A DNA stretch of 45,326 nt, taken from positions 10,861 to 56,186 of the forward strand of contig JAPEVF010000277.1 of NCBI GenBank assembly GCA_029747585.1, read 5' to 3'. The DNA comes from Pleurotus djamor (lineage: Eukaryota > Basidiomycota > Agaricomycetes > Agaricales > Pleurotaceae). Under the pieces are notes generated by a model. The model did no database searches and had not been told where the DNA came from. It saw only the letters and a list, made by a program, of their open reading frames with translations. Below are positions 10,276 to 21,713 of this stretch, piece by piece. Made by a program: the position numbers and the translations under genes. Within the stretch, counting starts at the first letter, position 1; every line of letters begins with the position of its first letter.

Positions 10276-10747
10276 GAAGCCCATTTCGATTCTCGACCTG
10301 TGTTTATCCCTAGTACCCTACCTCTATGGACGCCTCAAGGCCTCAAGCTTGGTGGTTAGCAAAGCAAAGACTTCTGTCTTACTTCGACTGCGCCATTCGA
10401 AGTGAGCTCACTTTGCGCTTTCTCGGAGTTTCGGACTTATGGTGTCGAAGTACGAAGTGAAAGGGAAGTGTAGAGTTCACGGTAAAGCGATAAGAATGAA
10501 CACAATCTATGATTGAATAACATTGGAATTGTGAGATGAGATGTCGACACCCTTCACTACCAATTCTCAGTGAGTCAACTTCTCTTCTTCATTTCCTTTT
10601 ACCCATCCTCATTCTACCCCTTTTCAATTACATTCTTGCAGCCTTGAGAGACCAACTTAGGCCACCCACTACCTTTCTAATAGGTGGCCACTTCTCTCCT
10701 TGTTATACCCTTGCTAATCACTTCCTGATGTATTCTATCGTCCTACT
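10186..10747. other. Spacer between the two peptide genes
   Basis: The left end is the 3' flank of copy 1 and the right end (from about 10540) is the promoter-leader part of copy 2. The middle (about 10300-10530) shows no gene. Confidence 0.4.
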
Positions 10748-11010
10748 ATGAAATTTGCTGCCATCTTTGTTTTCGCCATTGCCGCTTTCGCCACTAGCAG
10801 CGAAGCTCATAGCTGCCAGGCTCAGAGCAGTCCCAGGAAGGGATACATGTACATCGTTGGCAGGTGTCCCAGGGGATGGCGCTCCGTGTTATGGGACTCT
10901 GGTTGCTGCTGCCACCAGCGATGCTGCATCTAAAAGCGCCCAACGCTTCGTAATTATTCTCTGTCCCAGTATCATCCTTTCTTTGTATACGAACCTATTA
11001 GTGCTTCTGG
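10540..11010 (+). repeat. Segmental duplication, copy 2
   Basis: This is the homologue of the unit at 9785-10275. The coding part is better conserved than the leader, and the second putative leader intron has diverged most. Confidence 0.7.
10748..10933 (+). CDS. Small secreted cysteine-rich peptide, copy 2 (61 aa)
   Basis: This has the same length and nearly the same signal peptide as copy 1 (MKFAAIFVFAIAAFATSSEA). The mature peptide kept C23, C40, C53, C59 and C60 but replaced C35 with Tyr and gained two cysteines at 54 and 55 (SGCCCHQRCC), giving seven in total. Lysines of copy 1 are often arginines here (PRKGY, CPRGW). The odd number and new spacing imply a changed disulfide pattern or a free thiol, possibly dimerisation. 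Either the peptide took a new fold or constraint is relaxed; the intact signal peptide, KGYM and CP.GW motifs argue against simple decay. Confidence 0.82.
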   Translation: MKFAAIFVFAIAAFATSSEAHSCQAQSSPRKGYMYIVGRCPRGWRSVLWDSGCCCHQRCCI

Positions 11011-11177
11011 TTAAATGGTCCTCGAAGATTGAAGGCTCGACGGCCCCCTCGATCTCTGATTACCCCTATTAGCAGCAACCCTTTTATAACCCCTTTATAA
11101 CAGGCAGGTGATCATCAGGGAGGCGCGACGCGAGGCGCCATTCTTCTGACCCTTCCCTTCGTTCTTCTACCATCACG

Positions 11178-12259
11178 ATGGTGAAGATAACCTGCGTCGT
11201 CTGTCAAGAGAATTACTCACTCTCCAAATACCTGTTCCTTTCTTGTGGTGAATTATCGCCAGCCCGCAGTCCTGTAAGCCAAACTAATGGGTGCCACCAG
11301 GACATGGGTTCTGCACGAAATGTACTCAGGCAATGTCGGGACGTCCAAAGTGTGCCGTTTGTAATGCACCGAAGGGGAACACCCCTCCTCACCCCATATA
11401 CCTCAACTTCGCAATCTCGGCTTTGGAAAAGATGGCAGAGGTCACCGAGGGTCTTTCACGGATCGATGAGAACGCTCCCGCTGCAAGCGTAAAGAAGGCC
11501 AGTGAAAAGATCAAGGGTGTCTTGCCGGCTGTAAGAAGCACAGATGTTGAAGCTGTACGTATAAAATACTTTCCTTTGAAGTCACTCCCGAGCTGATTGT
11601 ATCAGAGGTTACTCGACGCGGCAGAGAAACTTGAGCAGTCCGTCTACCCTATCTTTGCACGCCTGGAGGAAGTCTCCAAGGAAGTGAACACTCTCAAGGC
11701 AAAGATTGCTACGCTAGAACGTCGCAATCAAGCACTAGAGATTGAACGTGAATCGATGAAAGAAGCCAACACTCACCTCAGAGTCAAGGCAGCAACTCGT
11801 GATCACACTAAACTCGTTCATCGGGAAGCAGATTATGAGAGGCTTGCCAAGAGACAGAAGCAAGGCGAGGAAGAGCTCAGCGTGAAGGAGGCTGAACTCA
11901 TCGTTTTGCGGCAGCGCCTTGAAGAGTATGAGAAGAGGGTGAGTTCCTCGCATATTTCCTACATGCTTTGGTTAGTGTTGTCCTAACGGTCTCCAATAGA
12001 ACCACCTCCTCAATAATAAGCTTAAAGCACTTGGTCGACAAACTCGCAAGGACCAGGAACGCCGACATTCGAGTGTTGATGATTCTCTTGTAATCGTCGA
12101 TGTACCACGCGTAAGATATACTTTAATGACGTCCGTCCATATTCTATACTAACCACGTATCAGACCGCTGAACCTGTGGTACGGGCACGTCACCAAGGCG
12201 CAGGTCCCTCTCAACCTGTCTTGCGAGGCATCCTGAAGCGACCCAAGCCTCTCAGCTGA
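11178..12259 (+). CDS. RING finger (C3HC4) coiled-coil protein, probable E3 ubiquitin ligase
   Basis: The N-terminus holds a complete RING: ITCVVCQENY, then LSCGHGFCTKC across the first intron, then PKCAVC. Spacing fits C3HC4. A long coiled coil follows (about residues 100-245, from RLLDAAEKLEQ to LRQRLEEYEKR). The C-terminus is short and basic (RGILKRPKPLS). Exons join in frame at introns starting near 11249, 11555, 11939 and 12112. RING proteins of this layout usually transfer ubiquitin while the coiled coil mediates oligomerisation or substrate binding; the substrate is unknown. Confidence 0.82.
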
Positions 12260-12560
12260 GGTCTAAATTACACACATCGAAGTCTGACTCGTCCTACTAC
12301 GTTTGCTGAGGGCTACAGTAATTTAAGTTTTTAAGAAGTACTTAACAGAGGATGTCTGTATTTTTAGGCCTCCAGGCGTGTATAATACTTATAAGTACTT
12401 CACAATCATTCCGTGTTGCATGGCAGCCAGCCGATTGAGGCGCGCCAAGTCACGATTTTGCTGTCACACGTCTCTCGCTAACACTCTCACCACCACTACC
12501 ACTGGTCACGACGAGCAGGGACCGCCAGTGCTCGAGCCGGCGAACCCTATCTACTGCGAA
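12260..12560. other. Intergenic, promoter of the Mg2+ transporter gene
   Basis: TATA-like sequence (tataatacttataag) occurs at 12381-12395. The frame before 12561 is open back to an ATG at 12420, so the transporter could start there. No other feature is seen. Confidence 0.35.
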
Positions 12561-14251
12561 ATGCAGTCTCAATCGTCCCACAGAAGCTCACTGTCCGATG
12601 AGGGCGAGGTTGTCTCGTTTCCTCTAAATCCACTGAATGACAGCAAGACTTACGAACCTGACAATGACGACGAACCAGATGACGACGAAGCTTTGCTAGG
12701 ACGGTCAGAGCGGCCCCGCGGAAGGGAAAGAGTGCTTCAGGCAGCTACTGGATTATGGCCTCAGGTTAAAAATATCGTTATAGAGGTACGTCACTCGCTA
12801 ATTCTGATTTAACCCAACAAGACGTGTTCATCCAGACTTAGAGCGCACCAACATTACTTTTGACGACGGTTGGGCTGTTATTTACGGGAGAGCTTCTTGA
12901 CCAAGTGTCGGTGAGTCTTGTAACCCCCTTCGTGGTGTTACCATGCTTACACTTTTCATAGCGCTGGCGCGCCATGAAGGAGGTCGACCAACTTATAATG
13001 ATCATCCCGGTCGTCTTAAACTTGAAGGGGAACCTTGAAATGAACTTATCTGCACGCTTGAGTACAGCGGCGAACGTCGGAGAACTGGACGATCCTAAAA
13101 CCCAACGACGAATCATATTCGGAAACCTGACCTTATTGCAAGTCCAGGCTGCTGTGGTGTCCTTCATTGCCGCCGCCGTGTCATTGGTTTTGGGTATGAT
13201 AGTCCCGAAGATGAAAGGCCCGCAGACGGAGATGGTCGGTGCACGCCATAGGCCAGCTAGACCTCTACCAACAGAAGGCAGGCAGTCTGGCTTCGCCGAA
13301 TTCGTGATGGTCTCTGCGACATCTATGACGGCGGCTAGCTTGTCCAGTCTCATCCTGGGCTCCTTTATGTGTTTCCTCATTGTCATCTGTCGGAGGTTTG
13401 GCCGTGATCCTGGTACGTGGTGTATTTCGGGATGTACTATCTACGCCAATATTTACCATATGTTTAGACAATATTGCACCGCCAGTGGCGTCGTGTCTAG
13501 GCGATCTGGTCACTTTACTTCTGATCGGTGCAACATCTACGGCGTTGATATCCTTCCTTCACACCCCGGTACCTTTGATTATCTGTCTTCTGGTCGTCGG
13601 TGTCGCGTCGACCTGTTTGGTACTCACGCGGAGGAATGAGCATGTCCGAGACCTCGTCAAGGAGGGATGGTCACCGCTGTTTGGTGCAATGGTGATCAGT
13701 AGTTGCACTGGCATTGTTCTCGATCTATTCGTCAGTCGCTATGAAGGATTTGCTCTCCTCGCGGTTGTTATAAGCGGTTGGTCACCTTTCAATACTGTCG
13801 TTCTCATGCTCAGCGAGTTGCAGGTCTTCCTGGAAGTGTTGGTTCCATCTTCGTTTCAAGATTGTCAACGGCATTACATGCCGCAGCTTTACCGTCTACC
13901 CCGTCCCGCTCTCAACATGAACCCAGCTCTTTGGTCGTCATGATCACTCTCATCATCATTACCATCCCCGTCGAAATTATCTTCCTTGCCATACTTCGCG
14001 GCTTGGGCTGGCTGCATCTACCGTTCATCTTCGTCGCCTTCTCAATTGTCTTCTTCTGCGTAGCCGTCACAGCTTCCCTTATCATTGCCCGCGCCTTGAC
14101 GAATTTCTTGTGGAAACGTCAATACGATCCGGACATGTACGCCCTTCCCATACATTCGGCTTTGATGGACCTTATTGGCCAACTACTCCTTGTGTTGTGC
14201 TTCGAGATCGTCACATTGCTCGGCGGCGTAGTTCGCAGTAAATCTTCATGA
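12561..14251 (+). CDS. SLC41/MgtE-type magnesium (divalent cation) transporter
   Basis: An acidic cytosolic N-terminus (DNDDEPDDDEALLG) is followed by two homologous membrane halves, as in SLC41. Half one has PTLLLTTVGLLFTG, then LKGNLEMNLSARLSTAAN. Its end carries DNIAPPVASCLGDLVTL. Half two repeats this as GSIFVSRLSTALHAA and ends with a domain containing DLIGQLLLVLCFEIV. These are the signature motifs of the SLC41 family of Mg2+ transporters. Introns resolve at VIE/SAPT, QVS/RWRA, RDP/DNIA and VVISG/LPGS. About 10 membrane segments are expected. The ATG at 12561 was chosen because a TATA-like element lies about 170 bases before it; 12420 is an alternative. Confidence 0.88.
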
Positions 14252-14557
14252 CATACCGCAGCTTATCGGATGACCTCGTATCTTATAGAGTACTTTATAC
14301 ATATGTAATTTTACTCGCGTCCCTGCTCGCTGCTCAGCCCTCAGCTCTCGAAACAATGCTTCAGACATTACGCCGCCGCCGCCAATGCTGGCGCAGCCTC
14401 TGTGATTTGTGAAGTGATTATTACACTCCGAACTGACTGAGTCCCTCGACATACATGAATATTTGCTACTACCACCGAACAATGCTTCTAATCCCACCGC
14501 AATGCTCAAACCTTATATATAAAAGGTAGCACTTTGTCAACCAAGCCCAGCCCACCA
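14252..14557. other. Convergent 3' flanks
   Basis: This lies between the ends of the transporter and the minus-strand intronless gene. A weak TATA-like run (ttatatataaaag, about 14513-14525) has no gene attached in a fitting orientation. Confidence 0.35.
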
Positions 14558-15577
14558 TCATCCACTTCTTGAAGTCTTCGAAGCATGTAAAATAGTCGCT
14601 GCAATCATCGCAGCAACCACTGGCATCCAATCTGGGATACCATTGGTAATTTGCGCAGGTAAGCCTGGCCTCCCTGCTTCAACATCATTCTGGGCTATAC
14701 TTTGCTTGACACAGAAGAGCCCCCGTATAGCAACTATGAAACGCCGAACGATCGACCGCGAGGAAGAGTGGTCAAGGGAGGTAATAGGGGTACTCCCAGG
14801 AGTCGCAGGGGCAAGTCCCTCTCGAAGGATCGGGTTTGCAGAAATGAGGATGTCACTAACACTCATGCCATTTACAGGAGTCTTATACTGCTTTTCTGTA
14901 AAATTTAAGCACAGTGCCTCTAGGGCACTCTGCGTAGTGGGGTTTCGCGAGGCGTAGGTGATGGTGTTGGCTGACAGCCGCCATAGGGGCTCCCACGCTG
15001 CCATGATCGTGGAGGCATCCCACGGTGTCTCGCTGGGCCAGTAGTGGTCTGGGATAAAATCTTGGATGTATTCAAAGAGCTGCGCGTGGAAGCGCGGGGT
15101 TAACTGGGGGAATATGGTGTGGGGAATGCATGTTAAGGTGGATAAGCGAGATGTGATATGTGTGACAAGGATGATATCTTGGATATCGCGCGAGGTAAAG
15201 TCAATTTCTGGCTTTGCTGATAAGACTAATATAGCCATTATCAAGGCGACAGGTGGGGCAAGGGCAGCGGCATCAAGCAAAACAGCATTGTGCATCACCA
15301 TGGACACTGCTTGGTCCACGGCTGCTGCAAAGGCTGATATAGGCTGGGATGGGTGAGGAAAAGTGGGGTGGGATGAAAAAGGTGGTCCCGGCGAGGCGGG
15401 GGCTTCCTTGAAAGTACGGAGTGTGTCCAGGAGGGAGAGTGTCCCCCTAACGAGGTCAGGGAGGATCAGGGGCGATGTCATAGGGAAATGGAAATGGTGA
15501 AACGAGGGTGAACAGAGTGTTATGGCGGTGGCTAGACCGCCCAAGAGTGCACGAAAACATTGATACTGGAGTTGCAT
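14558..15577 (-). CDS. Intronless 339-aa protein with C-terminal membrane anchor, unknown
   Basis: A single uninterrupted frame of 339 codons contrasts with the intron-rich genes around it. The N-terminus is moderately hydrophobic (CFRALLGGLATAITLCS). A middle region has hydrophobic helical stretches (ALAPPVALIMAILVLSA). The last 25 residues include WMPVVAAMIAATIL, a likely tail anchor or single membrane span. I recognise no family. A TATA box sits 52 bases upstream and a 12-bp tandem repeat lies in the leader. Possible explanations for the lack of introns are a retrocopy, a young gene, or a fungal family that lacks introns. Confidence 0.7.
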   Translation of the reverse strand: MQLQYQCFRALLGGLATAITLCSPSFHHFHFPMTSPLILPDLVRGTLSLLDTLRTFKEAPASPGPPFSSHPTFPHPSQPISAFAAAVDQAVSMVMHNAVLLDAAALAPPVALIMAILVLSAKPEIDFTSRDIQDIILVTHITSRLSTLTCIPHTIFPQLTPRFHAQLFEYIQDFIPDHYWPSETPWDASTIMAAWEPLWRLSANTITYASRNPTTQSALEALCLNFTEKQYKTPVNGMSVSDILISANPILREGLAPATPGSTPITSLDHSSSRSIVRRFIVAIRGLFCVKQSIAQNDVEAGRPGLPAQITNGIPDWMPVVAAMIAATILHASKTSRSG

Positions 15578-15603
15578 TGGAGTTTTTTTGAAGAGCTTCT
15601 TGG

Positions 15604-15627
15604 GAGGACTAGCTCGAGGACTAGCTC
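15604..15627 (-). repeat. 12-bp exact tandem repeat (gaggactagctc x2)
   Basis: Two perfect adjacent copies lie between the TATA box and the ATG of the intronless gene, in what should be its promoter or leader. Confidence 0.8.
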
Positions 15628-15628
15628 T

Positions 15629-15636
15629 CTTTTATA
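15629..15636 (-). promoter_or_regulatory. TATA box (TATAAAAG)
   Basis: This strong TATA match on the minus strand lies 52 bases before the ATG at 15577 and supports that start. Confidence 0.6.
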
Positions 15637-16058
15637 CTATAGCACGAAACCGCAGGCGAAAGCACTATATGATGATAATTTATATAATAAAGATTGATAT
15701 TGTTATATTTGAAGATACAAACTCAAGCTCAAGCCCGATATTCCGTCGAGAAACATGAAGAGTGGGACTCATCCCATAAGCAGAATAGAAGATATAGGCT
15801 TTACAGTACCACCTGCGGAGAATGGTCAAGAAAACTATCCTTCCAACTTGATCGCAGTAGGAACATGGACATCACATTAAATCTAATCAGTCACCCCGCA
15901 GAGATGGAGGAGGGCAGGTCCAGACGTCAACCTTTCGGTGTAAATGAATGGCAGGCTCGAGAATGTCCCGAGTAAATGGATAGCACATCACAATAACTAA
16001 TAAAATTAACAGTAACATACGAGAGCGACGACATACACATACGGGCGCACGACAATCC

Positions 16059-18235
16059 TTATCCAACATCCATGGCATCCGAACGCGCTTTGCGCTTCTC
16101 TATCCATTTCCCCCCATCCAGACCCGAAAGCATCGCCTGCACTTCCTCGTCGATGCCCTTGAACAAACTCTCCTTCGGGACTCCCCATATCCGACCAGGT
16201 TCCTCCCTTTCCTTCTCTTCGAAGATGGCACCAACCTGATCAACCCACTGCCTCCTCGTCTCAACGAGTTGCTTCAGCTGTTCGGGGACGACGAGCTTAT
16301 TCTCGTCATCTGGGCCTAGTCCAAGCGCAGCAGGACACGGGGGCAGAGCGGATATACCACCAAGTGGGTTTCCAGGGTTTCCATTCGATTTCGACGCGAC
16401 AGGTGGAGGTGCCGAATCGCCACCTTTGACCTTCTTCTTTCGTCCAAGCTTCGGTCCATCCTTCTTCTGCAACTTTGAAAAGAGGGTGTTGATGTTCTTA
16501 TCAATCGAGTCTCGGAGGTCCAGGTATTCTTGGTAAGCCAGCCGGTCACGAGCAACAGCCACGAGTCGTTCACGTCGCTTCTTGTTGGTGGCAAGGACGC
16601 TGCGGAGTTCGCGCTGAGCGTGCCGGAGGGCAGTTGCTATTGGATCATCTAGCTTCTCAGTATAATCGGGCTGGAGGGGAAGAATCTAATTCAGCGGGGG
16701 ACGGGTGAGATATCAGAAGACTTACCATCCCATCTATTAGGCCATTAGTGCGCATGGTATCCCTGATTCTAGCTTCGAGATCGCTGACGTTCATTTTCTC
16801 TCGTCTAGCTGCTGCAGCCCCACTCCCACCCGGTCGACCTTCCATGGCGTCCTCTGCGGCCTTGACACCTTTCCACACCGTCTGATCAGGCGCAGGGAGC
16901 AGCGCTGCAATCACCCGCTCGGTCAGCGGTCCATGACCCTTCTCTTCGGTAGAACACTCAGAATCCAATAATTGGGACGGTTCAAACTTTGGATCTGGCG
17001 GTGCAAACACAGACGAATCCGCATCTGTAGGATATGCAACGATACCAGCATCTTCGTCGTCCCAAAGCTCGGTATAGTGTCGCCCTAGCTTGGGCATGAT
17101 GAACGGTTCGATTTCATCGCCAGTATATTCAAGAAAGCCCACGTCTTCTTCCTTTATCGGTCGTATCCATGGTTCAATACTGGTGTAAAACGTGGAGACC
17201 GCCGTCGTTGCTGGTGGCTTGAGTTTCGTGAAGTCTTCCGTGACTTCTGTCGGTTTACTGGGCCCTGCAACCGGTGGCGGGGGGAGAGACGGTCGGGTTG
17301 TGGTCAGTGAGCGAGTTTGATGAAGAGTAAAGTCGGGTCCGAATTGTTGTTTAGTTGTGGGAGGAGGTAGTGAAGATGTAGATTTCTGGGCTTTCGGCGG
17401 GTGGATATGGTTGTTAACTGGGGGCGTGGCCTTGCGGGGTCGGGGTGGTTCTGTGCCTGCAGTCAGTGGGGCGGCTATGGAGAGCGCGGGGGTCGTACCC
17501 ATGTCAATGTCACTGTCCTCATGATCCCGTTTGCGTTTCTTTTTCTTCTTGTCCTTCGAATCGCCAACAAAACTGTACATAGCATGTTCAGTACCTGTAC
17601 TCGGTGGCACGCGACGAGACACATACGATTTACGAAGATCAACCGAAGAGCGCGCAGACGGGGGGACAGAGCCAAGAGGTAAAGAAGAATTTCTGGACTT
17701 GTACTGGGTAGCTTGGAGCGAGTTCGCCAGTCTGTCGTCCACATTGTCGAGGATAGGTGTATCTGCACCGTGTCATCCAGTTCATGAAGCGCCCATAATG
17801 AAATGCATGGATGGATACGAGCAACGGTGGTGAGACGAGGAGGGCCAAGTAGTACATGGAGTGTAAGTTGAGAGTTACATTCGTTTAAGCATGGCCATGA
17901 CGACATTCGAGGAAATTCAGCAAGTGAAAATAGGACCCTGATGAGATGGCGCGGTTTCCAGGAATCTGCAAGACACACGTACATTCACGCTTGATCTTCT
18001 CAATCGCCTTTGACTTGCCCTTTTCTCGTTCCTTCATCCGCCGAAACGATTCCTCAATGGTTTTCAAGTCCTCGCCGGCTTTCTTAGCCCTCTCCAAAGT
18101 CTTCTGCTTCAACTGCAGAAGCTCCGAATGAAGCGTCTCAAGCTCGTCTGTCGGTGGAACTGCATCGGGCGGACTCTTCAACAACGACGACGGAAGCGAT
18201 GGAGGCGACTGAAACAGTTTAAGTTTGGACGACAT
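16059..18235 (-). CDS. ADA3: Ada3/Ngg1, SAGA/ADA histone acetyltransferase complex subunit
   Basis: The protein starts MSSKLKLFQSPPSLP and enters a coiled coil (ELETLHSELLQLKQKTLERA). A Ser/Pro-rich low-complexity middle carries a basic nuclear-localisation-like patch (KDKKKKKRKRDHED). The conserved Ada3 part follows: DFTKLKPPATTAVSTFYTSI, EPWIRPIKEEDVGFL, then LEARIRDTMRTNGLID and, after an intron, ILPLQPDYTEKLDDPIATAL and RHAQRELRSVLATNKKRRERL. Introns lie between KRE and YTPIL (about 17759-17984) and between GMI and LPLQ (about 16690-16732). Ada3 links Gcn5-Ada2 and stimulates nucleosomal H3 acetylation. The length of about 620 residues fits fungal Ada3. Confidence 0.92.
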
Positions 18236-18528
18236 GATTCATGTGGTTGTGCGCTTGAGTCCGGCTGAGCCACCGGAGCAGCGGGGACACTTGTAGTCGT
18301 TCCCGAGTTCAAACGTCCGCCGTCCGCTGGATGAGACAATGTCTCCAGAAAGGAGGGAAGGCGACAGTGATCGAGTAGCTTCGAGTAGGTACGACGAGGA
18401 GGAGGTTGTGGCTCACTCCTTGTAGATCACTATCACATTAGGTATATTGTTCCCACAGTCACAATCTTCTTTCCACGGTCAATATTTCACCCAAGTCTGT
18501 AAGTTTTTCTTCGTTGGCCATCCCAAAT

Positions 18529-19452
18529 ATGTCGTCCAGTTCCTCCTCCTCGTCGCGATCTCCATCTCCAGAACCCGTGGTGAAAAAGAGTAAAAAACCG
18601 AATGGCCCAAGCAGCTCAAAAGATGAAGGAAATTCTCCCTTTCAACCCCCACCAAAGGCAGTGCTTCTTGATCACACCGACTTCAACGATGATGACTTTG
18701 ACTGGGATGCCGTCGCTGCAAACGATGATTGCGAGGTCTGGCTGATTCGAATACCCGATGGCGTCAGTTCCCTCAGAAGTCCCGATTGTCCCCCTTCTGA
18801 ACGCATTCTAGGTCAAACCCAAATACTTGGAGAATTTGAAAATCGAATTACCACCCACTACTTCTCGGAGTACCAAGGTTGGCACGTTGAACCGCAAACT
18901 CGCCAACTACGATGTGTGGTCGATAGGAGATGGACATGCAGAACGTGATGACGCGGATGCTTCAATCGTCGGTGAAGAAATCCGTAATTTAACTTGCTTG
19001 TTGCCTCGGAAAGGGAAACAAGGCCAGTTATACCAGTGTCAGTGGTCCCCTTCGTTGAATTTTCATCTCAAGCTCAAACAATGCAAACAGCTCCAAAACC
19101 TATCACCCGACGGCTAGTTGTCGCCGCCCAGCCAGTCACTCCGTCTCTGGCTGATGCACCTGCTCCAGTCCTCTACCAAAACCCTCCGCGTCAATCATAT
19201 CCGAAGGAACTCCTTAGACATCGATTCATGCCCTTCGGATCCGAAGTCACTGAGATCACCGAACAACAGGCCGATGTCACAGCCATGGATGTTGACTCAC
19301 CAACGCAAAAGAAAGATAAGGTTCATTCGAAAGAGGTTGCACCTGCCTCGCCTGTGAAAGTGAAGGGAAAGAAGCGAAAAGGCGATGAGGCTACGTCTTT
19401 ATCGAAGAAGTCCAAGAAGATCAAGACTGCCTCACATGTTGTCGACGATTGA
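18529..19452 (+). CDS. RPA34: RNA polymerase I subunit A34.5-like protein
   Basis: Exons 18529-18762, 18812-19037 and 19091-19452 give 273 residues. The N-terminus is Ser-rich and acidic; then comes the family signature DCEVWLIRIPDGVKPKYLENLKI split by the first intron. A beta-rich dimerisation region follows (VGTLNRKLANYDVWSIGDG), and the C-terminus is a Lys-rich tail (KVKGKKRKGDEATS, KKSKKIKTA). Rpa34.5 dimerises with Rpa49 on Pol I and aids initiation and elongation in the nucleolus. The second intron could alternatively end 18 bases earlier, but that would make it only 35 nt. Confidence 0.75.
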
Positions 19453-19748
19453 ACTGCATTATCCTGTCATGTATTTATATTTCTTGTGCATCCAGGCTGG
19501 ATATTTTCTCATACAGTCGTCCTCCATCAAATGCCGTGCACCGAAGTTACCGGGACTCGGTGTTAAGATACGTGATCCTTCCTGGTTGGGATAGCCTTGC
19601 CTCGATTTTTTTTTCACTCATTGATGTAGAGAAGTTCGGAACTGACTCATCTTGGCGTTGAGACCGACCATGCGGTGTTTCATCAGGTCTATAACTAAAG
19701 CATCTTCGGAACATATCTTCCTTCTCCAAAGCCACCTTCTCATCTCCC

Positions 19749-21713
19749 ATGTCCATCATCTCCCAGGGAAAAGACACCTCGCAGAAAATCATATCAGATG
19801 TGGAATTCAGTGAGAAGATAGAAGTAGCACCGCCCGATGGTGGCTATCAGGCTTGGCTCACATTAACTGGAGCGTAAGCTGATCGGTTCCTCGGTTTCGT
19901 TTTCTCGGTGGTACTCATGTTTCCCCAAGGTTCTTTGTCGTATTTACTTCCTCAGGGTAGCTGCCCCCATTGCGCGCTACTTCATTCACGACTGACAGAC
20001 AGTGGTCGTCTCACAGCTATTCGAACAGCTTCGGCGTTTTCGAAGGCAAGTTGTTCGCTTCCCCAATTCCAGTCGCATATTCACCCATATCTTAGATTAT
20101 TACGTTCATGAATACTTGAGCCACACTTCGTCTTCGCAGATCAGGTAAGCCTGAGGCCAACGATTTTGGTTTGTTGCTTCAACCCCGTTTTCTAGTTGGA
20201 TTGGAGGCGTTCAGATGTTTTGCCTGTTCAGCGCCGGGATAATCGGGGGCTACGCTATGGATATCGGATACTTGTAGGTCTCGGTTGGTCCTCTCATGCA
20301 CGCGCATGCTCACAAGGACTTCAGCCGACACATGATGGCATTCGGGTCACTCTTATTCGTGTTTTGCTTATTCATGGTGTCCGTCACCACACCTCAACAT
20401 TGGTACCAGGTAGATCATGTCCTCACGTGTTTGCCAAGAGTCGCTCACCGTCCTTCGACAGCTTTTCCTCGCCCAGGGAGTTGGTCTAGGCATAGCTGTC
20501 GGCGCAACATATGTTCCTTCCTTGGGTGTGGTCTCTCATCACTTCAAGCGACACCGACCATTAGCCATGGGAATCGTTGCGGCTGGCGCGTCTTTAGGAG
20601 GCGTCATCCACCCCATCATGCTCAACAATCTAATTCATAGCAAAGTTGGGTTCCACTGGGCTGTGCGCATCAGTGCCTTCTTCAACATGGGCCTATTGAT
20701 TATTGCCAATGCGATCATGTCTACTCGTCTTCCCCCGCAAAATAAGGAGTTGAAGGCTCAGATCAAATACTGGAAAGGATTCTTCAAAGACCCGGCTTAC
20801 CTCGCCGCAGCATCAGGGATGTTCTTCCTTGTCACTGGCCAGAGCTTTCCGGTATTTTTCCTCCAGTTGATCGCCACTCAGCGCGGAATTGGAGGAGGGC
20901 TCGCGTTTTATACGGTCCGTTTCACGTTCTTGCTACCCTGGTACATAGACGACTGAATCCCGACATGACTAGATCGTCATCCTCAATGGAACCAGCGTCT
21001 TTGGTCGCATCGTCCCAACCCTGTTTGCAAATCGGCTGGGGGTGTTCAATATGATGGTCCCATGCACGGTCATCTGTGGCATCTTAATCTTTGCCATGGA
21101 AGGTGTTACTAATGCTGCGGGCATTGTCTTGATGGCTATACTCTTCGGATTCTTTTCCGGAACATGTACGCGGTCTCACGTCTCCTTTCCTTGTGTTGGA
21201 GCATCTAATCGATAGACCAGGCATTTCTCTCCTTGGCCCCATGCTGGCCGAATTGTCACATAGTCCTTCCGAGATTGGGTAGGCGATTTTCCGACTATGA
21301 CCTCGTCATGCATTAAACGCAGTGATTTAGAGCACGGATGGGTGTCTGTTTTGCTATTGGAGGTCAGTATTAATAGTTTCGGCAAGGATTCCGGATCTGA
21401 CGCCTTCCCTGTAACAGGATTTGGGTGTTTACTTGGTATTCCGAAATGACCGCTTCGTAGACGTGCCCTCACGTATAACCAACTCTTCTAGGTCCTCCAG
21501 TATCTGGCGCTCTCCTTTCGTCGGAATTTATATGGATTCGCCCTATCATATTCAACGGGGTACGTTCGCTTTCTGAAAGGGCTGGTTCGTGCCATTGTAT
21601 TGAACCGGTCACTTGTCCTCTAGGTCTCAATGTGCCTCAGCGCGGTTTCATTCGCAGTATCTCATCAGCTAGTCAAGCGACGCGACCGGAAGCAACCCGA
21701 ACAATCATCATAG
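19749..21713 (+). CDS. MFS transporter, fungal monocarboxylate (MCT/MCH) type
   Basis: The start MSIISQGKDTSQK leads to PPDGGYQAWLTLTGAFFVVF, the usual entry into TM1 of fungal MCT-like carriers, then SGYSNSFGVFEDYYVHEYL. Later blocks include GVGLGIAVGATYVPSL, HHFKRHRPLAMGIVAAGASLGG and NRLGVFNMM. At least nine introns are needed. The one at 20046-20095 uses a GC donor (GAAG|GCAAGT), required to give FGVFEDYY. The C-terminus is short and basic (VKRRDRKQPEQSS). The substrate cannot be told; relatives include riboflavin, monocarboxylate and unknown carriers. Twelve membrane spans are expected. Confidence 0.85.

Larger units (their letters stand above)
15578..16058. other. Promoter region of the intronless gene and 3' flank of ADA3
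   Basis: Apart from the TATA box and tandem repeat near the left end, the stretch is AT-rich and has no supported gene. Confidence 0.4.

Noticed and set aside
14513..14525. TATA-like run ttatatataaaag
   Set aside because: No gene starts downstream on the plus strand; it lies in a convergent 3' region.
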